The position numbers and the translations under genes were made by a program. Positions 1 to 6,966 of a DNA stretch of 12,566 bases are shown piece by piece. The stretch lies in the NCBI GenBank assembly GCA_017961625.1, contig JAGCWY010000126.1, positions 1 to 12,566 on the forward strand, read 5' to 3'. Position 1 is the first letter of the stretch; every line of letters starts with the position of its first letter. Source of the DNA: Ruminococcus sp. Lineage in GTDB: Bacteria; Bacillota; Clostridia; Oscillospirales; Ruminococcaceae. Under the pieces are notes generated by a model that worked only from the letters and a program-made list of their open reading frames with translations, did no database searches and was not told the origin of the DNA.

Positions 1-66
1 GAAATGTCACTGTAGGCCATAATTGTAATACATAATGTCACCTTTTATTTTATCCCTGTTTATAGC

Positions 67-116
67 AAAAAAGCCTTGGAATCGCCGTTCGGAAGAGCGG
101 CGACGCCAAGGTTTTT
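67..116 (+). terminator. Intrinsic terminator of a gene left of the window
   Basis: The outer stem CCTTGG (74-79) pairs with CCAAGG (106-111), and the inner stem CGCCGTTC (83-90) pairs with GAGCGGCG (95-102) around a GGAA tetraloop. T5 follows at 112-116. A run of A at 67-72 means the same hairpin would also end transcripts on the minus strand. No gene is visible in 1-66, so it most likely ends a transcript that starts outside the window. Confidence 0.85.
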
Positions 117-192
117 ATCAGTTTTCCGTCAAACTCGGGTTATATCACAGAAGCATGTATAAGTCAATAATTTAAGAAATTGTTTTTAATCC

Positions 193-221
193 TTGCATTA
201 TCATACATAATGTGCTAAAAT
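193..221 (+). promoter_or_regulatory. SigA-type extended -10 promoter of the VanY-type gene
   Basis: TTGCAT (193-198) and TAAAAT (216-221) are separated by exactly 17 bp. A TGN extension (213-215) sits directly before the -10. Transcription would start near 228, which gives a leader of about 110 nt before the start codon at 339. Confidence 0.7.
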
Positions 222-263
222 ATATACAGAGATATCTTATTAAGTCAAAAGATAAAAACATTT

Positions 264-295
264 GTAGCTTTTACACCCCTTGTGTAATGGGCTAC
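264..295 (+). promoter_or_regulatory. Stem-loop in the 5' leader of the VanY-type gene
   Basis: GTAGC (264-268) pairs with GCTAC (291-295), and inside it TTACAC (271-276) pairs with GTGTAA (282-287) around a 5-nt loop. It lies between the predicted transcription start and the ribosome binding site and has no U-tract, so it is not a terminator. It may stabilise the mRNA or bind a regulator; it matches no riboswitch class that I recognise. Confidence 0.4.
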
Positions 296-338
296 GATTA
301 TTATTGTAGAAAACAAAAAATACCCAAGGAGGACGAAA

Positions 339-1247
339 ATGAAAAGAAGTATATTTACGGCATTAGCCGTTGCAGCTGTCCTTTCATGCACAGCCTGCGG
401 AAATACGGAAGTAGGTCAGGCTGATATGCCTGTCTCAACAGCTGGCACACAGACTACAACAGTTCCGGATATTACCGGTCTTACTGATGATACAGCCTCA
501 GCGCCAACAGCGACAGATACTTATCAGGATACGACCGCAGAGGCTGCTGGCTATGAAGAAGCGACAACTATTACAGAGGAAGCAATTTCAGTTGGAGGAG
601 GAGAAAGCACTGAGACCTCTGCTGCAACACAGCTGCAGACTCAGGCTCAGACACCGGCTCGTTCAAGGGATACGGCTCCTTCACCTAGCGACGCTGACTA
701 CGCTCCGCCACCGGTACAGTACGATATTCCCGGCATCACATATATACAGGGCACTCTGATAGCAAACAAGACCTACTCTCTTCCTGCTGATTTCAATCCC
801 GGAATTGATTCCACCTGCTATAATCAGTTCTGCAAGATGATAAATGACGCGGCAAATCAGGGACTTAATATATGGTTCGCTTCCGGTTTCCGCTCTTATG
901 ACTATCAGGCACAGATATATAATAATTATGTTGCCCGTGACGGACAAGCTCTTGCCGATACTTATTCCGCACGTCCGGGACATTCCGAGCACCAGTCAGG
1001 ACTTGCTATTGATGTAAATCAGATAAACGACAGCTTTGCCGGTACTCCTGAGGCTATATGGCTCGAGAATCACTGCCACGAATACGGTTTCATTCTCCGC
1101 TATCCCAAGGGCAAGGAAAACATAACAGGCTATCAGTACGAATCGTGGCATGTCCGCTATGTTGGAACAGACCTCTCCTACGCTGTACACGCCAGCGGTC
1201 TCACACTTGAGGAATACTTCGGTATCGACTCAAAATATCAGGAATAA
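339..1247 (+). CDS. VanY/M15B-family D-alanyl-D-alanine carboxypeptidase lipoprotein
   Basis: This 302-residue enzyme probably removes the terminal D-alanine from peptidoglycan stem peptides outside the membrane. It opens with a basic, hydrophobic signal peptide containing Cys17 and Cys20, either of which could be the lipidated cysteine. A Thr/Ser/Gln-rich linker of about 100 residues follows, and then the catalytic domain (about 125-302). The zinc site fits the M15B pattern: SxHxxGxAxD at 216-225 gives ligands His218 and Asp225, and ExWH at 268-271 gives the base Glu268 and ligand His271. The SGFRS motif at 182-186 supplies the usual active-site arginine. The start is set by AAGGAGG at 326-332. 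It is a single-gene transcript between its own promoter and terminator. Nothing ties it to vancomycin resistance: no VanR/VanS or ligase gene is nearby, so housekeeping wall remodelling is more likely. Confidence 0.9.
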   Translation: MKRSIFTALAVAAVLSCTACGNTEVGQADMPVSTAGTQTTTVPDITGLTDDTASAPTATDTYQDTTAEAAGYEEATTITEEAISVGGGESTETSAATQLQTQAQTPARSRDTAPSPSDADYAPPPVQYDIPGITYIQGTLIANKTYSLPADFNPGIDSTCYNQFCKMINDAANQGLNIWFASGFRSYDYQAQIYNNYVARDGQALADTYSARPGHSEHQSGLAIDVNQINDSFAGTPEAIWLENHCHEYGFILRYPKGKENITGYQYESWHVRYVGTDLSYAVHASGLTLEEYFGIDSKYQE

Positions 1248-1255
1248 AGCTTTTC

Positions 1256-1287
1256 AAAAACCGTATCCTATCAGGGTACGGTTTTTT
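1256..1287 (+). terminator. Intrinsic terminator after the VanY-type gene
   Basis: CCGTATCC (1261-1268) pairs with GGGTACGG (1274-1281) around a 5-nt loop, with one T-G wobble, and T6 follows. A run of A precedes the stem. Confidence 0.9.
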
Positions 1288-1329
1288 GCGCCAAAACTTC
1301 TCCTCATTGTCACAGATATACATTTTTCA

Positions 1330-1358
1330 TTGACAAATCATGAATATAATGTTATACT
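1330..1358 (+). promoter_or_regulatory. Consensus SigA promoter of the dockerin-serpin gene
   Basis: TTGACA (1330-1335), a 17-bp spacer and TATACT (1353-1358) form a near-perfect vegetative promoter. The leader of about 40 nt leads straight to the ribosome binding site GAGGAG at 1393-1398. Confidence 0.85.
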
Positions 1359-1406
1359 AAAAGTACGGGTAGTTATATCCGATTTGACATGAGAGGAGTT
1401 TTAAAA

Positions 1407-3350
1407 ATGAAGAACCTGACAAGATTAAAAAGAATAGCCGCAGCTGTAATGAGCGTTGCTCTTGTCTCCGGCTATACAGGCATGATAAAGCCACAGTCAG
1501 CTCCGGTCATCGCTGCTGACACAGAAGAAGAAACAAACCAATACATCAAGACCTCCTACAACAAAGATACACGTATGTACGAATATGAATTCGTAGATGC
1601 CTACGTGTACAGGGCATCAGTCTCGACCAGCGGAATAAAAATTGTTCTTCTGCCAAATAATGGAAGCAATTACTTTGATTACGACAGCCAGAAAACCATC
1701 TCGATCCTTCCGCATCAAAGTAGCGATAACAGGGAATTTTCTGAAGATATGTTGCAAACCTGCCTTACTGCTGAAAAGATACAGGAGGGGGCAAGGCTAA
1801 ACATTAAGCTCGCCGCAAAGACAAAATACGATGATCTGACAAAAACAGGTTATTACGGCAGTTCGCGCAGAACGTCTGAATTTTATTTCAGCGACATTAT
1901 ATACGTTAAAGATCCCAACGAACACTTCTATGGCGATATCAACGACGACGGAGTAGTTGATTCCTTTGATGTACTGGTGTATAAAAAGTATATCGCCGGA
2001 ACTCTTTCCTACAAGCTCAATGAGGATCAGTTCCTGAATGCAGATATAAACTATGATACAGTTATAGATGAAGAAGACATGAAACAGGTGGTGGATTTCA
2101 CTCTTGGCAGCAAGAAATCCTTCAACGGTGCTTCAAATATCGGAAGTGTCCGTCTTGACGATACAGTATCAGTGAAGGCTTCCGAGGGAATCGCAACAGA
2201 CGAAGCCTTTGCTAAGGCTGAGATGAATTTCGGTATCGAGCTGCTCAAAAAGTGCTGCTCTCCCGAAAACTCAAAGGATAAAAACATCCTTATCTCCCCC
2301 CTTTCCATATCCTCAGCTCTCTCAATGACAGCAAACGGCGCTGAAGGAGATACACTCAAGGAAATGGAAAAGGTCCTCGGCAACGGTCTTAAGCTGGACG
2401 ATATCAACGAGTACATGGCTTACTATATCAGCAAACTTCCGGACAAGGATAAGGAAAAGGTATACCTTGCTGATTCTATATGGTTCAAGGACGACCCGAC
2501 CTTTAAGGTTTACGACGAATTCCTTGAAGCAAATAAGAAGTATTACAATTCCGAGATATACAAGAGCTCATTTGAACCCAAAAGTATCGTCAGTGATGTA
2601 AACAGCTGGGTAAACAAGAATACAAAGGGCATGATACCATCTCTAATCAATGAGGGAAATATAAAGTCCAATACTATGATGATGCTCATAAATACCTTAT
2701 ATTTTGAAGCAGAATGGCAAAAACCATATCTCAGCACCAAAGACGGCAAGTTCACAGATCTCGACGGTAAGGAATACCCGATACAGGAAATGCACAGCAA
2801 AGAGAGCAAATACTTCGACCTTGGAAATGCTGATGCCTTCAAGAAGGATTATGAAGGTGGAAATTATAGCTTTGTAGGTATACTTCCTCACGAGGATGTT
2901 GACTTTAACGAATACATACAAAACCTCGACGCCGAAGCGCTCTGCGATGGACTTAAGGAATATGAGGATCCCGATACTGTTGACCTTTATACGATGATCC
3001 CCAAATTCAAATACAACTACGGAAAATCCCTGAAAGAGATACTTCCTCTGCTCGGCATGGAAACTGCCTTTAATTCGGATAAGGCGGATTTCTCCAAAAT
3101 AAATGATCTGTCCGTTAAAGGAGCTCTCCCGCTCTATATTGACGACGTTCTCCACAAGACAAAAATAGAAGTAACTGAAATAGGTACCAAGGCAGCCGCT
3201 GCTACAGCCGTTATCATGGGTGCAGGCTCAGCTATGCCGATACCAAAGAAGGAAGTATATATCTACCTCAACAGACCATTTGTATATATGATAGTAGACA
3301 ATAACAACGTTCCGCTGTTCATAGGCGCTGCTACTCAGCTTGGAACTTAA
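1407..3350 (+). CDS. Secreted dockerin-serpin (cellulosome-type protease inhibitor)
   Basis: This 647-residue exported protein joins three parts after a signal peptide (about 1-37, cleaved near VIAA): an unrecognised, probably beta-rich domain (38-175), a type I dockerin (176-235) and a full serpin domain (about 262-647). The dockerin shows two calcium loops, Asp177/Asn179/Asp181/Asp188 and Asp213/Asn215/Asp217/Asp224, and would dock to a scaffoldin cohesin. The serpin has the inhibitory hinge GTKAAAAT from Gly593 (P15), small residues across P12-P9, and the C-terminal signature around NRPF. Counting from P15 puts the scissile bond near Gly607-Ser608. It should trap serine or cysteine proteases that attack the cell-surface enzyme complex. 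The start at 1407 is preferred over an in-frame ATG at 1389, because GAGGAG lies 8 nt before 1407 and would be inside the longer form. An internal dockerin is less usual than a terminal one. Confidence 0.93.
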   Translation: MKNLTRLKRIAAAVMSVALVSGYTGMIKPQSAPVIAADTEEETNQYIKTSYNKDTRMYEYEFVDAYVYRASVSTSGIKIVLLPNNGSNYFDYDSQKTISILPHQSSDNREFSEDMLQTCLTAEKIQEGARLNIKLAAKTKYDDLTKTGYYGSSRRTSEFYFSDIIYVKDPNEHFYGDINDDGVVDSFDVLVYKKYIAGTLSYKLNEDQFLNADINYDTVIDEEDMKQVVDFTLGSKKSFNGASNIGSVRLDDTVSVKASEGIATDEAFAKAEMNFGIELLKKCCSPENSKDKNILISPLSISSALSMTANGAEGDTLKEMEKVLGNGLKLDDINEYMAYYISKLPDKDKEKVYLADSIWFKDDPTFKVYDEFLEANKKYYNSEIYKSSFEPKSIVSDVNSWVNKNTKGMIPSLINEGNIKSNTMMMLINTLYFEAEWQKPYLSTKDGKFTDLDGKEYPIQEMHSKESKYFDLGNADAFKKDYEGGNYSFVGILPHEDVDFNEYIQNLDAEALCDGLKEYEDPDTVDLYTMIPKFKYNYGKSLKEILPLLGMETAFNSDKADFSKINDLSVKGALPLYIDDVLHKTKIEVTEIGTKAAAATAVIMGAGSAMPIPKKEVYIYLNRPFVYMIVDNNNVPLFIGAATQLGT

Positions 3351-3364
3351 TAATACTTTTTCCG

Positions 3365-3394
3365 CAGCCGGTACATTAGTACCGGCTGTTTTTT
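3365..3394 (+). terminator. Intrinsic terminator after the dockerin-serpin gene
   Basis: A perfect 10-bp stem, CAGCCGGTAC (3365-3374) with GTACCGGCTG (3379-3388), has an ATTA loop and is followed by T6. Confidence 0.93.
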
Positions 3395-3395
3395 C

Positions 3396-3424
3396 TTGCA
3401 TTTGCAGTGGTTTGATAGTATAAT
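3396..3424 (+). promoter_or_regulatory. SigA-type promoter of the sigma/PASTA operon
   Basis: TTGCAT (3396-3401) and TATAAT (3419-3424) are separated by 17 bp, immediately after the serpin terminator. Transcription would start near 3431 and leave a long leader of about 210 nt. No ECF-type promoter for autoregulation could be identified with confidence closer to the gene. Confidence 0.65.
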
Positions 3425-3454
3425 AAGTGTGTCCTCAATAACCATCATAAGTAG

Positions 3455-3492
3455 GAAATTTCCCCGAACAGGGTTCAGGGAGCGCTAATTTC
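3455..3492 (+). promoter_or_regulatory. Nested hairpin in the long leader of the sigma gene
   Basis: The outer stem GAAATT (3455-3460) pairs with AATTTC (3487-3492). Inside it CCCGAAC (3463-3469) pairs with GTTC plus GGG (3473-3480) around AGG, with one bulged A. There is no U-tract. An orphan GGAGAG follows at about 3501-3506 with no start codon after it. The rest of the leader to 3640 is A/T-rich and shows no ORF that I can support. Confidence 0.35.
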
Positions 3493-3640
3493 ATAAAAAA
3501 GGAGAGAATTCTCACGCAGCAATTAATTAAAATAAAAAAATATTTTGCATACTGTTACGTTTCTCCCCTGCAGAAAGTATTGATATAGTGAAAGCCGATA
3601 CAATGCATTATAAAAGCTTTACAGGATAGAAGGTGAGATT

Positions 3641-4207
3641 ATGACACATGAAGAATACAGGAAAGCTTCTGAAAGTTCAAAGGAAGAAGCTCAGCGTATA
3701 CTCTTCAATGAGTATTTCAACTATGTATACACTATCGTTTTCAGTAGGCTTCGGAGCTGCGCAAACCGCGAGGATATCGAGGAATGCGTCAGCGACTCCT
3801 TTGCCGATATCTACATTCATTATGACGAGAACCGGGATGTAAGCGGAGACATATCAGGATTTATCTGAACGGTCGCCAGACACAAAGCGTCTGATCTCTA
3901 TAAAAAACTTGTACGTCATCAGATGAACACCGTATCCGCAGACGAAGATGAGCTAGCAACGCTCGAAGCTCCAGACAATACTGAGGAAACAGTAGATAAA
4001 AAAGAACTTCGCTCAAAGCTGATACACTGCGTGGAGCTGCTGGGCGAACCGGATTCCATTATAATAATGCAGAAATACTTTTTCATGCGCAGTTCAAGAG
4101 AAATAGCCGATATCGTCTCAATGACGCCGGAAGCTGTCCGTATGCGGAGCAGCCGCGCTCTTGGAAAGCTCAGGTCAAAACTCACCGAAATGAACATTTC
4201 ACTGTAA
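3641..4207 (+). pseudogene. ECF-type sigma-70 factor gene interrupted by an in-frame TGA
   Basis: Read in one frame, the gene encodes 188 residues, typical for an ECF-like sigma factor, but codon 76 (3866-3868) is TGA. Region 2 (about 17-92) surrounds the stop: homology runs through GFI, the TGA, then TVARHKASDLYKK, the counterpart of the WLYTIGRN segment in the intact sigma factor at 11621-12181. Region 4 (about 120-180) has a clear helix-turn-helix at SSREIADIV...PEAVRMR (151-169) and ends normally. The start uses an AAGGTGAG site at 3630-3637. As written, only a 75-residue piece lacking DNA recognition would be made; the ATG at 3923 in the second half has no ribosome binding site. TGA is a normal stop for at least five other genes here, so genome-wide recoding is unlikely. 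It is either a recent nonsense mutation or a sequence error, since no other lesion is present. Confidence 0.8.
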
Positions 4208-4219
4208 GGAGGTACAGGT

Positions 4220-6535
4220 ATGAAGGATAATGAATTCGATCTTGAAATACTTGAAAATGCAGACGACGCTGATATAAGACGCATTGCCGACAACTGCCTT
4301 GCTTCCGAAAGTGACAAGGAGAGAATGTTTGCAATGAGCAGAAAGATATATAAAGAAAGAACCAAAGAAAGTAATGAAACTCCCGCTATGGTGGTATCCG
4401 GCGTGGAGATATACAAAAAGCCCTTATGGCAGAAAATAGTATCGGCAGCAGCTGTTATCGCCTTAGTCGCAGGAGGCGCGGCAGGCGGACTGGCAATGCT
4501 GAAAAGAAACCAAACAGGTCATAATCATTTAGCTCAGGAAGGCACTCTTCCGACAGTTACGGAAACAGAAAACAATTATCCGTTCGGTGATCTGTCAAAT
4601 GACAGGGTGTTGATAAGGCCCTCTGACATGGGGTCTATGGTATTTGAGCCGAGTGAGGAGGTATTTCTTGAATTAGCCAGCGCTTTTCAGAGCGGTAAGT
4701 GGACGGCAACTTCAAATGATACCCCTGTTCCCGACGATGAGAACGTACAGCTTTTCTTCTATAACAACGGCAACTCATATAAGTTAGTGCTTTACAGCGA
4801 TCATACCATTCTCTGGGACAATGGTACTGAAACAGCAAGATACTTGGTTTCTGAAGAAATAGAACAGGCTGTATATAACGCTGCAAACCACTATACGGAT
4901 TCACTTGACAAGATGATCTATATCGAAGATTCCGATGATCCTATCCATGATATCTGGATAAATTTTAGTGGTAAACAGGAAGGCATTTCCTCTGAGGACA
5001 TCAAATATTATACAGTATACAACCCTGTCTTAAGGGAATCGCAGCAGTTTACAGACTTTACCTGGAGCATAAACTGTAAAAAGGATGATTTCAGTTACAG
5101 CAGCTCCGGATACGGTCTGCTAGATAACGTCACAGCACTTATCAATAAAGCTGAATGGAAAGAAACCGGTGTCAAGATAGATATGTTTGATAAGAAATGT
5201 ATCAGTATAGATCTGTGTCGTTATAACAATGATATGCAAAAAAGCAGCATAATCAGCAATCTGAGTTTTGATATTTCAGAGAGCGGTGATGTTAGCGTCA
5301 TGTATTACGGAAACGAAGACATCCATAACGATTATAATACCGAAGAAGATGCATATCGCTATTATGTGGTTGATGAAAACAGCAAAAATGAGATAAAAAC
5401 GCTGATTGACAATTATTTTGCAGAATATAACGAATTATTGGAATACTCTTCACCTGATAAGTTCATCGAACATTTCGGATGCAGCGAAATCAAAATATGT
5501 TTCATCACAGAATCTCGTTATCCTGTAACGCTTTCTGAATCTGAGAAAGAGAACTTCCTGAATGCATTGTATACTTCTGATTTTGAAGAAACCGGTGTTC
5601 CCGCAAGATCTGGCTTCGTAATATTTGAATTAACAGGTACTTCACAGGCAGGCAATAACGTAGTTTGTGATTTAGAATTGATTGAAAAAGGCTTGATAAG
5701 AGAGTACATCGGAAATATGAGCAAAGGGTTCAGGGTGTCCGATGAATTCTATGAGTATGCAGATAAACTTGCTGATGAAAAATATAAAGGGTATGATACG
5801 GACTCTGTAAATATTCCGCCGTTAACTAATATGCATTCCAATCTGGCAAAACAGCTGCTTATTGAAAGAGGTCTCAAGGTCAGGACAGTAGAAATGGCAG
5901 ATTCAACTGTACAGCCGGGTTATGTTATAAAGTCTGAACCAGCAGAGGGAGAAACAGTTCCGAAGGGCTCGGAAGTTACTCTTTTTGTATGCAGTGATTT
6001 AGACAACAAGGATATGACTGTAACTGATTTCAGAGGGAAAACCGTTGATGAAGCGGCTGTTATGGCAGGCTATTACGGCTTAAAGGTATATACGACCACA
6101 GTAGCCTCAGCTCAGCCAAAAGGTACAGTTCTTTTCCAGTATCCTTCGCCGCTTTCCAATATGCCGGAGGATATGGAAATAAGATTTTATCTCAGCAATG
6201 GAAATGCTTCGGAAGATGTGTCCGAACCAGTGATAAAAATTCCGGATAATGTAAGCGGAAGATTCACTATCGACTACATTATAACAAGAGAAAATGACAC
6301 GACAGCTGTAATATCCGGCGAGGAGTTCAGCTGTCCCGGAACGACAGAAATAAATATACCTGTTGAAAAGTTTGACGACAGGTCAACAATAATGGCATAT
6401 ATCACAAACAACGACACAAACTCAAGAATACACCTGATCTCATTCTACTGTGAACGCATAGGCGACAAAAATGTTATCAGCAGCTATGACAGCGAGGATT
6501 TGTCAGAAGTATTCAGTTTATTAAACGGAAATTAA
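4220..6535 (+). CDS. Membrane protein with two PASTA repeats, probable anti-sigma/sensor partner
   Basis: This 771-residue protein has an acidic cytoplasmic N-terminus (1-70), one transmembrane helix (about 73-94), a large extracellular region of unknown fold (about 110-530), two PASTA-like repeats (531-592 and 599-661) and a C-terminal beta-type domain (669-771). The PASTA assignment rests on the pattern of a Pro-rich start, A...L...GL.V, then V..S.PA.G..VPKGS.V.L; the second repeat is more divergent. PASTA domains are known to bind muropeptides or beta-lactams in PrkC kinases and PBPs. The gene begins 12 nt after the sigma stop codon, and its ribosome binding site TAAGGAGGT overlaps that stop, so the two are translationally linked. 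Position and topology suggest a membrane anti-sigma factor releasing sigma on a wall signal, but the N-terminus matches no anti-sigma family that I can name. The reading frame is intact although its partner is broken. Confidence 0.75.
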   Translation: MKDNEFDLEILENADDADIRRIADNCLASESDKERMFAMSRKIYKERTKESNETPAMVVSGVEIYKKPLWQKIVSAAAVIALVAGGAAGGLAMLKRNQTGHNHLAQEGTLPTVTETENNYPFGDLSNDRVLIRPSDMGSMVFEPSEEVFLELASAFQSGKWTATSNDTPVPDDENVQLFFYNNGNSYKLVLYSDHTILWDNGTETARYLVSEEIEQAVYNAANHYTDSLDKMIYIEDSDDPIHDIWINFSGKQEGISSEDIKYYTVYNPVLRESQQFTDFTWSINCKKDDFSYSSSGYGLLDNVTALINKAEWKETGVKIDMFDKKCISIDLCRYNNDMQKSSIISNLSFDISESGDVSVMYYGNEDIHNDYNTEEDAYRYYVVDENSKNEIKTLIDNYFAEYNELLEYSSPDKFIEHFGCSEIKICFITESRYPVTLSESEKENFLNALYTSDFEETGVPARSGFVIFELTGTSQAGNNVVCDLELIEKGLIREYIGNMSKGFRVSDEFYEYADKLADEKYKGYDTDSVNIPPLTNMHSNLAKQLLIERGLKVRTVEMADSTVQPGYVIKSEPAEGETVPKGSEVTLFVCSDLDNKDMTVTDFRGKTVDEAAVMAGYYGLKVYTTTVASAQPKGTVLFQYPSPLSNMPEDMEIRFYLSNGNASEDVSEPVIKIPDNVSGRFTIDYIITRENDTTAVISGEEFSCPGTTEINIPVEKFDDRSTIMAYITNNDTNSRIHLISFYCERIGDKNVISSYDSEDLSEVFSLLNGN

Positions 6536-6593
6536 GTCCGTAAGCAGAGATATCTTTCAGACAGACTGAGAGCTGAGTACTGTGCACCGGAAA

Positions 6594-6654
6594 ACAAAAA
6601 CCGCTTCTATAAGGGGGGCGGAATGGACTGAAATTCAATGGAAAACCATTGAAT
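6594..6654. other. Two hairpins in the gene-free stretch after the PASTA gene
   Basis: The stretch 6536-6966 holds no gene that I can support. At 6594-6620, CCGCTTC can pair with GGGGCGG (wobbles included). Read on the minus strand this hairpin is followed by TTTTTG, which would make it a terminator for a minus transcript, yet no minus gene is seen. At 6633-6654 a perfect 9-bp stem, ATTCAATGG with CCATTGAAT, has an AAAA loop and no U-tract. These may be the 3' UTR of the PASTA transcript or decayed mobile sequence. Confidence 0.4.
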
Positions 6655-6765
6655 ATTGAAAAGTAATTTTTAGATTCTATTCTTTGCACAAAAGCCATAC
6701 TCAGGAATTGTGCAGGATAATAAATAAAAAGGGAAAAGGATCTTAATATACGGGGGAAACATAAG

Positions 6766-6795
6766 AAGAGTCCGCTCAGGCGGGCTCTTTTGTTG
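6766..6795 (+). terminator. Intrinsic terminator upstream of the PadR operon
   Basis: AAGAGTCCGC (6766-6775) pairs with GCGGGCTCTT (6780-6789) around TCAG, with one wobble, followed by a T-rich stretch. It is the first good plus-strand terminator after the PASTA gene, about 230 nt beyond that gene's stop, which implies a long 3' UTR or a separate small transcript. Confidence 0.8.
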
Positions 6796-6874
6796 TATTA
6801 GCACAATTGAAAGTCTGATAAAAGGCGCTTGTTTGTACAGTCATACAGTTTTACTAAATCTTCATAATATTGTA

Positions 6875-6903
6875 TTGACAAATAATATTATACGCCGTAT
6901 AAT
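6875..6903 (+). promoter_or_regulatory. Perfect consensus SigA promoter of the PadR operon
   Basis: TTGACA (6875-6880), 17 bp, TATAAT (6898-6903): full identity to consensus in both hexamers and ideal spacing. Such a strong promoter would need repression, which fits the palindrome lying across it. Confidence 0.9.
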
Positions 6904-6908
6904 ATTAT
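6882..6908. promoter_or_regulatory. 27-bp palindromic operator inside the PadR promoter
   Basis: ATAATATTATAC (6882-6893) is the exact reverse complement of GTATAATATTAT (6897-6908), with GCC between them. The palindrome fills the spacer and covers the -10 hexamer. PadR-family repressors bind such dyads as dimers and commonly control their own operon, so this is the probable autoregulatory operator. The arms are perfect, but binding is inferred. Confidence 0.8.
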
Positions 6909-6966
6909 CAAAGCTTAGATATTACATGCTTTAAAATATTATATTCTTTCAGAAAGGAGCTGCGCT

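Noticed and set aside
212..424. 70-codon plus-strand ORF before and over the carboxypeptidase start
   Set aside because: It lies across the leader hairpin and the ribosome binding site of the real gene and overlaps that gene in another frame; it has no ribosome binding site of its own and no recognisable pattern.
339..1247. Vancomycin-resistance gene
   Set aside because: The VanY-type domain is widespread in wall housekeeping enzymes, and no resistance ligase, dehydrogenase or VanRS pair is nearby.
3866..3868. TGA read as tryptophan or another amino acid by a changed genetic code
   Set aside because: TGA ends the PadR, HAAS, Tudor-like, second sigma and anti-sigma genes in this same window, and tryptophan is encoded by TGG throughout.
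6513..6698. 61-codon minus-strand ORF over the end of the PASTA gene
   Set aside because: No ribosome binding site or family pattern; it overlaps two hairpins and the real gene's end.
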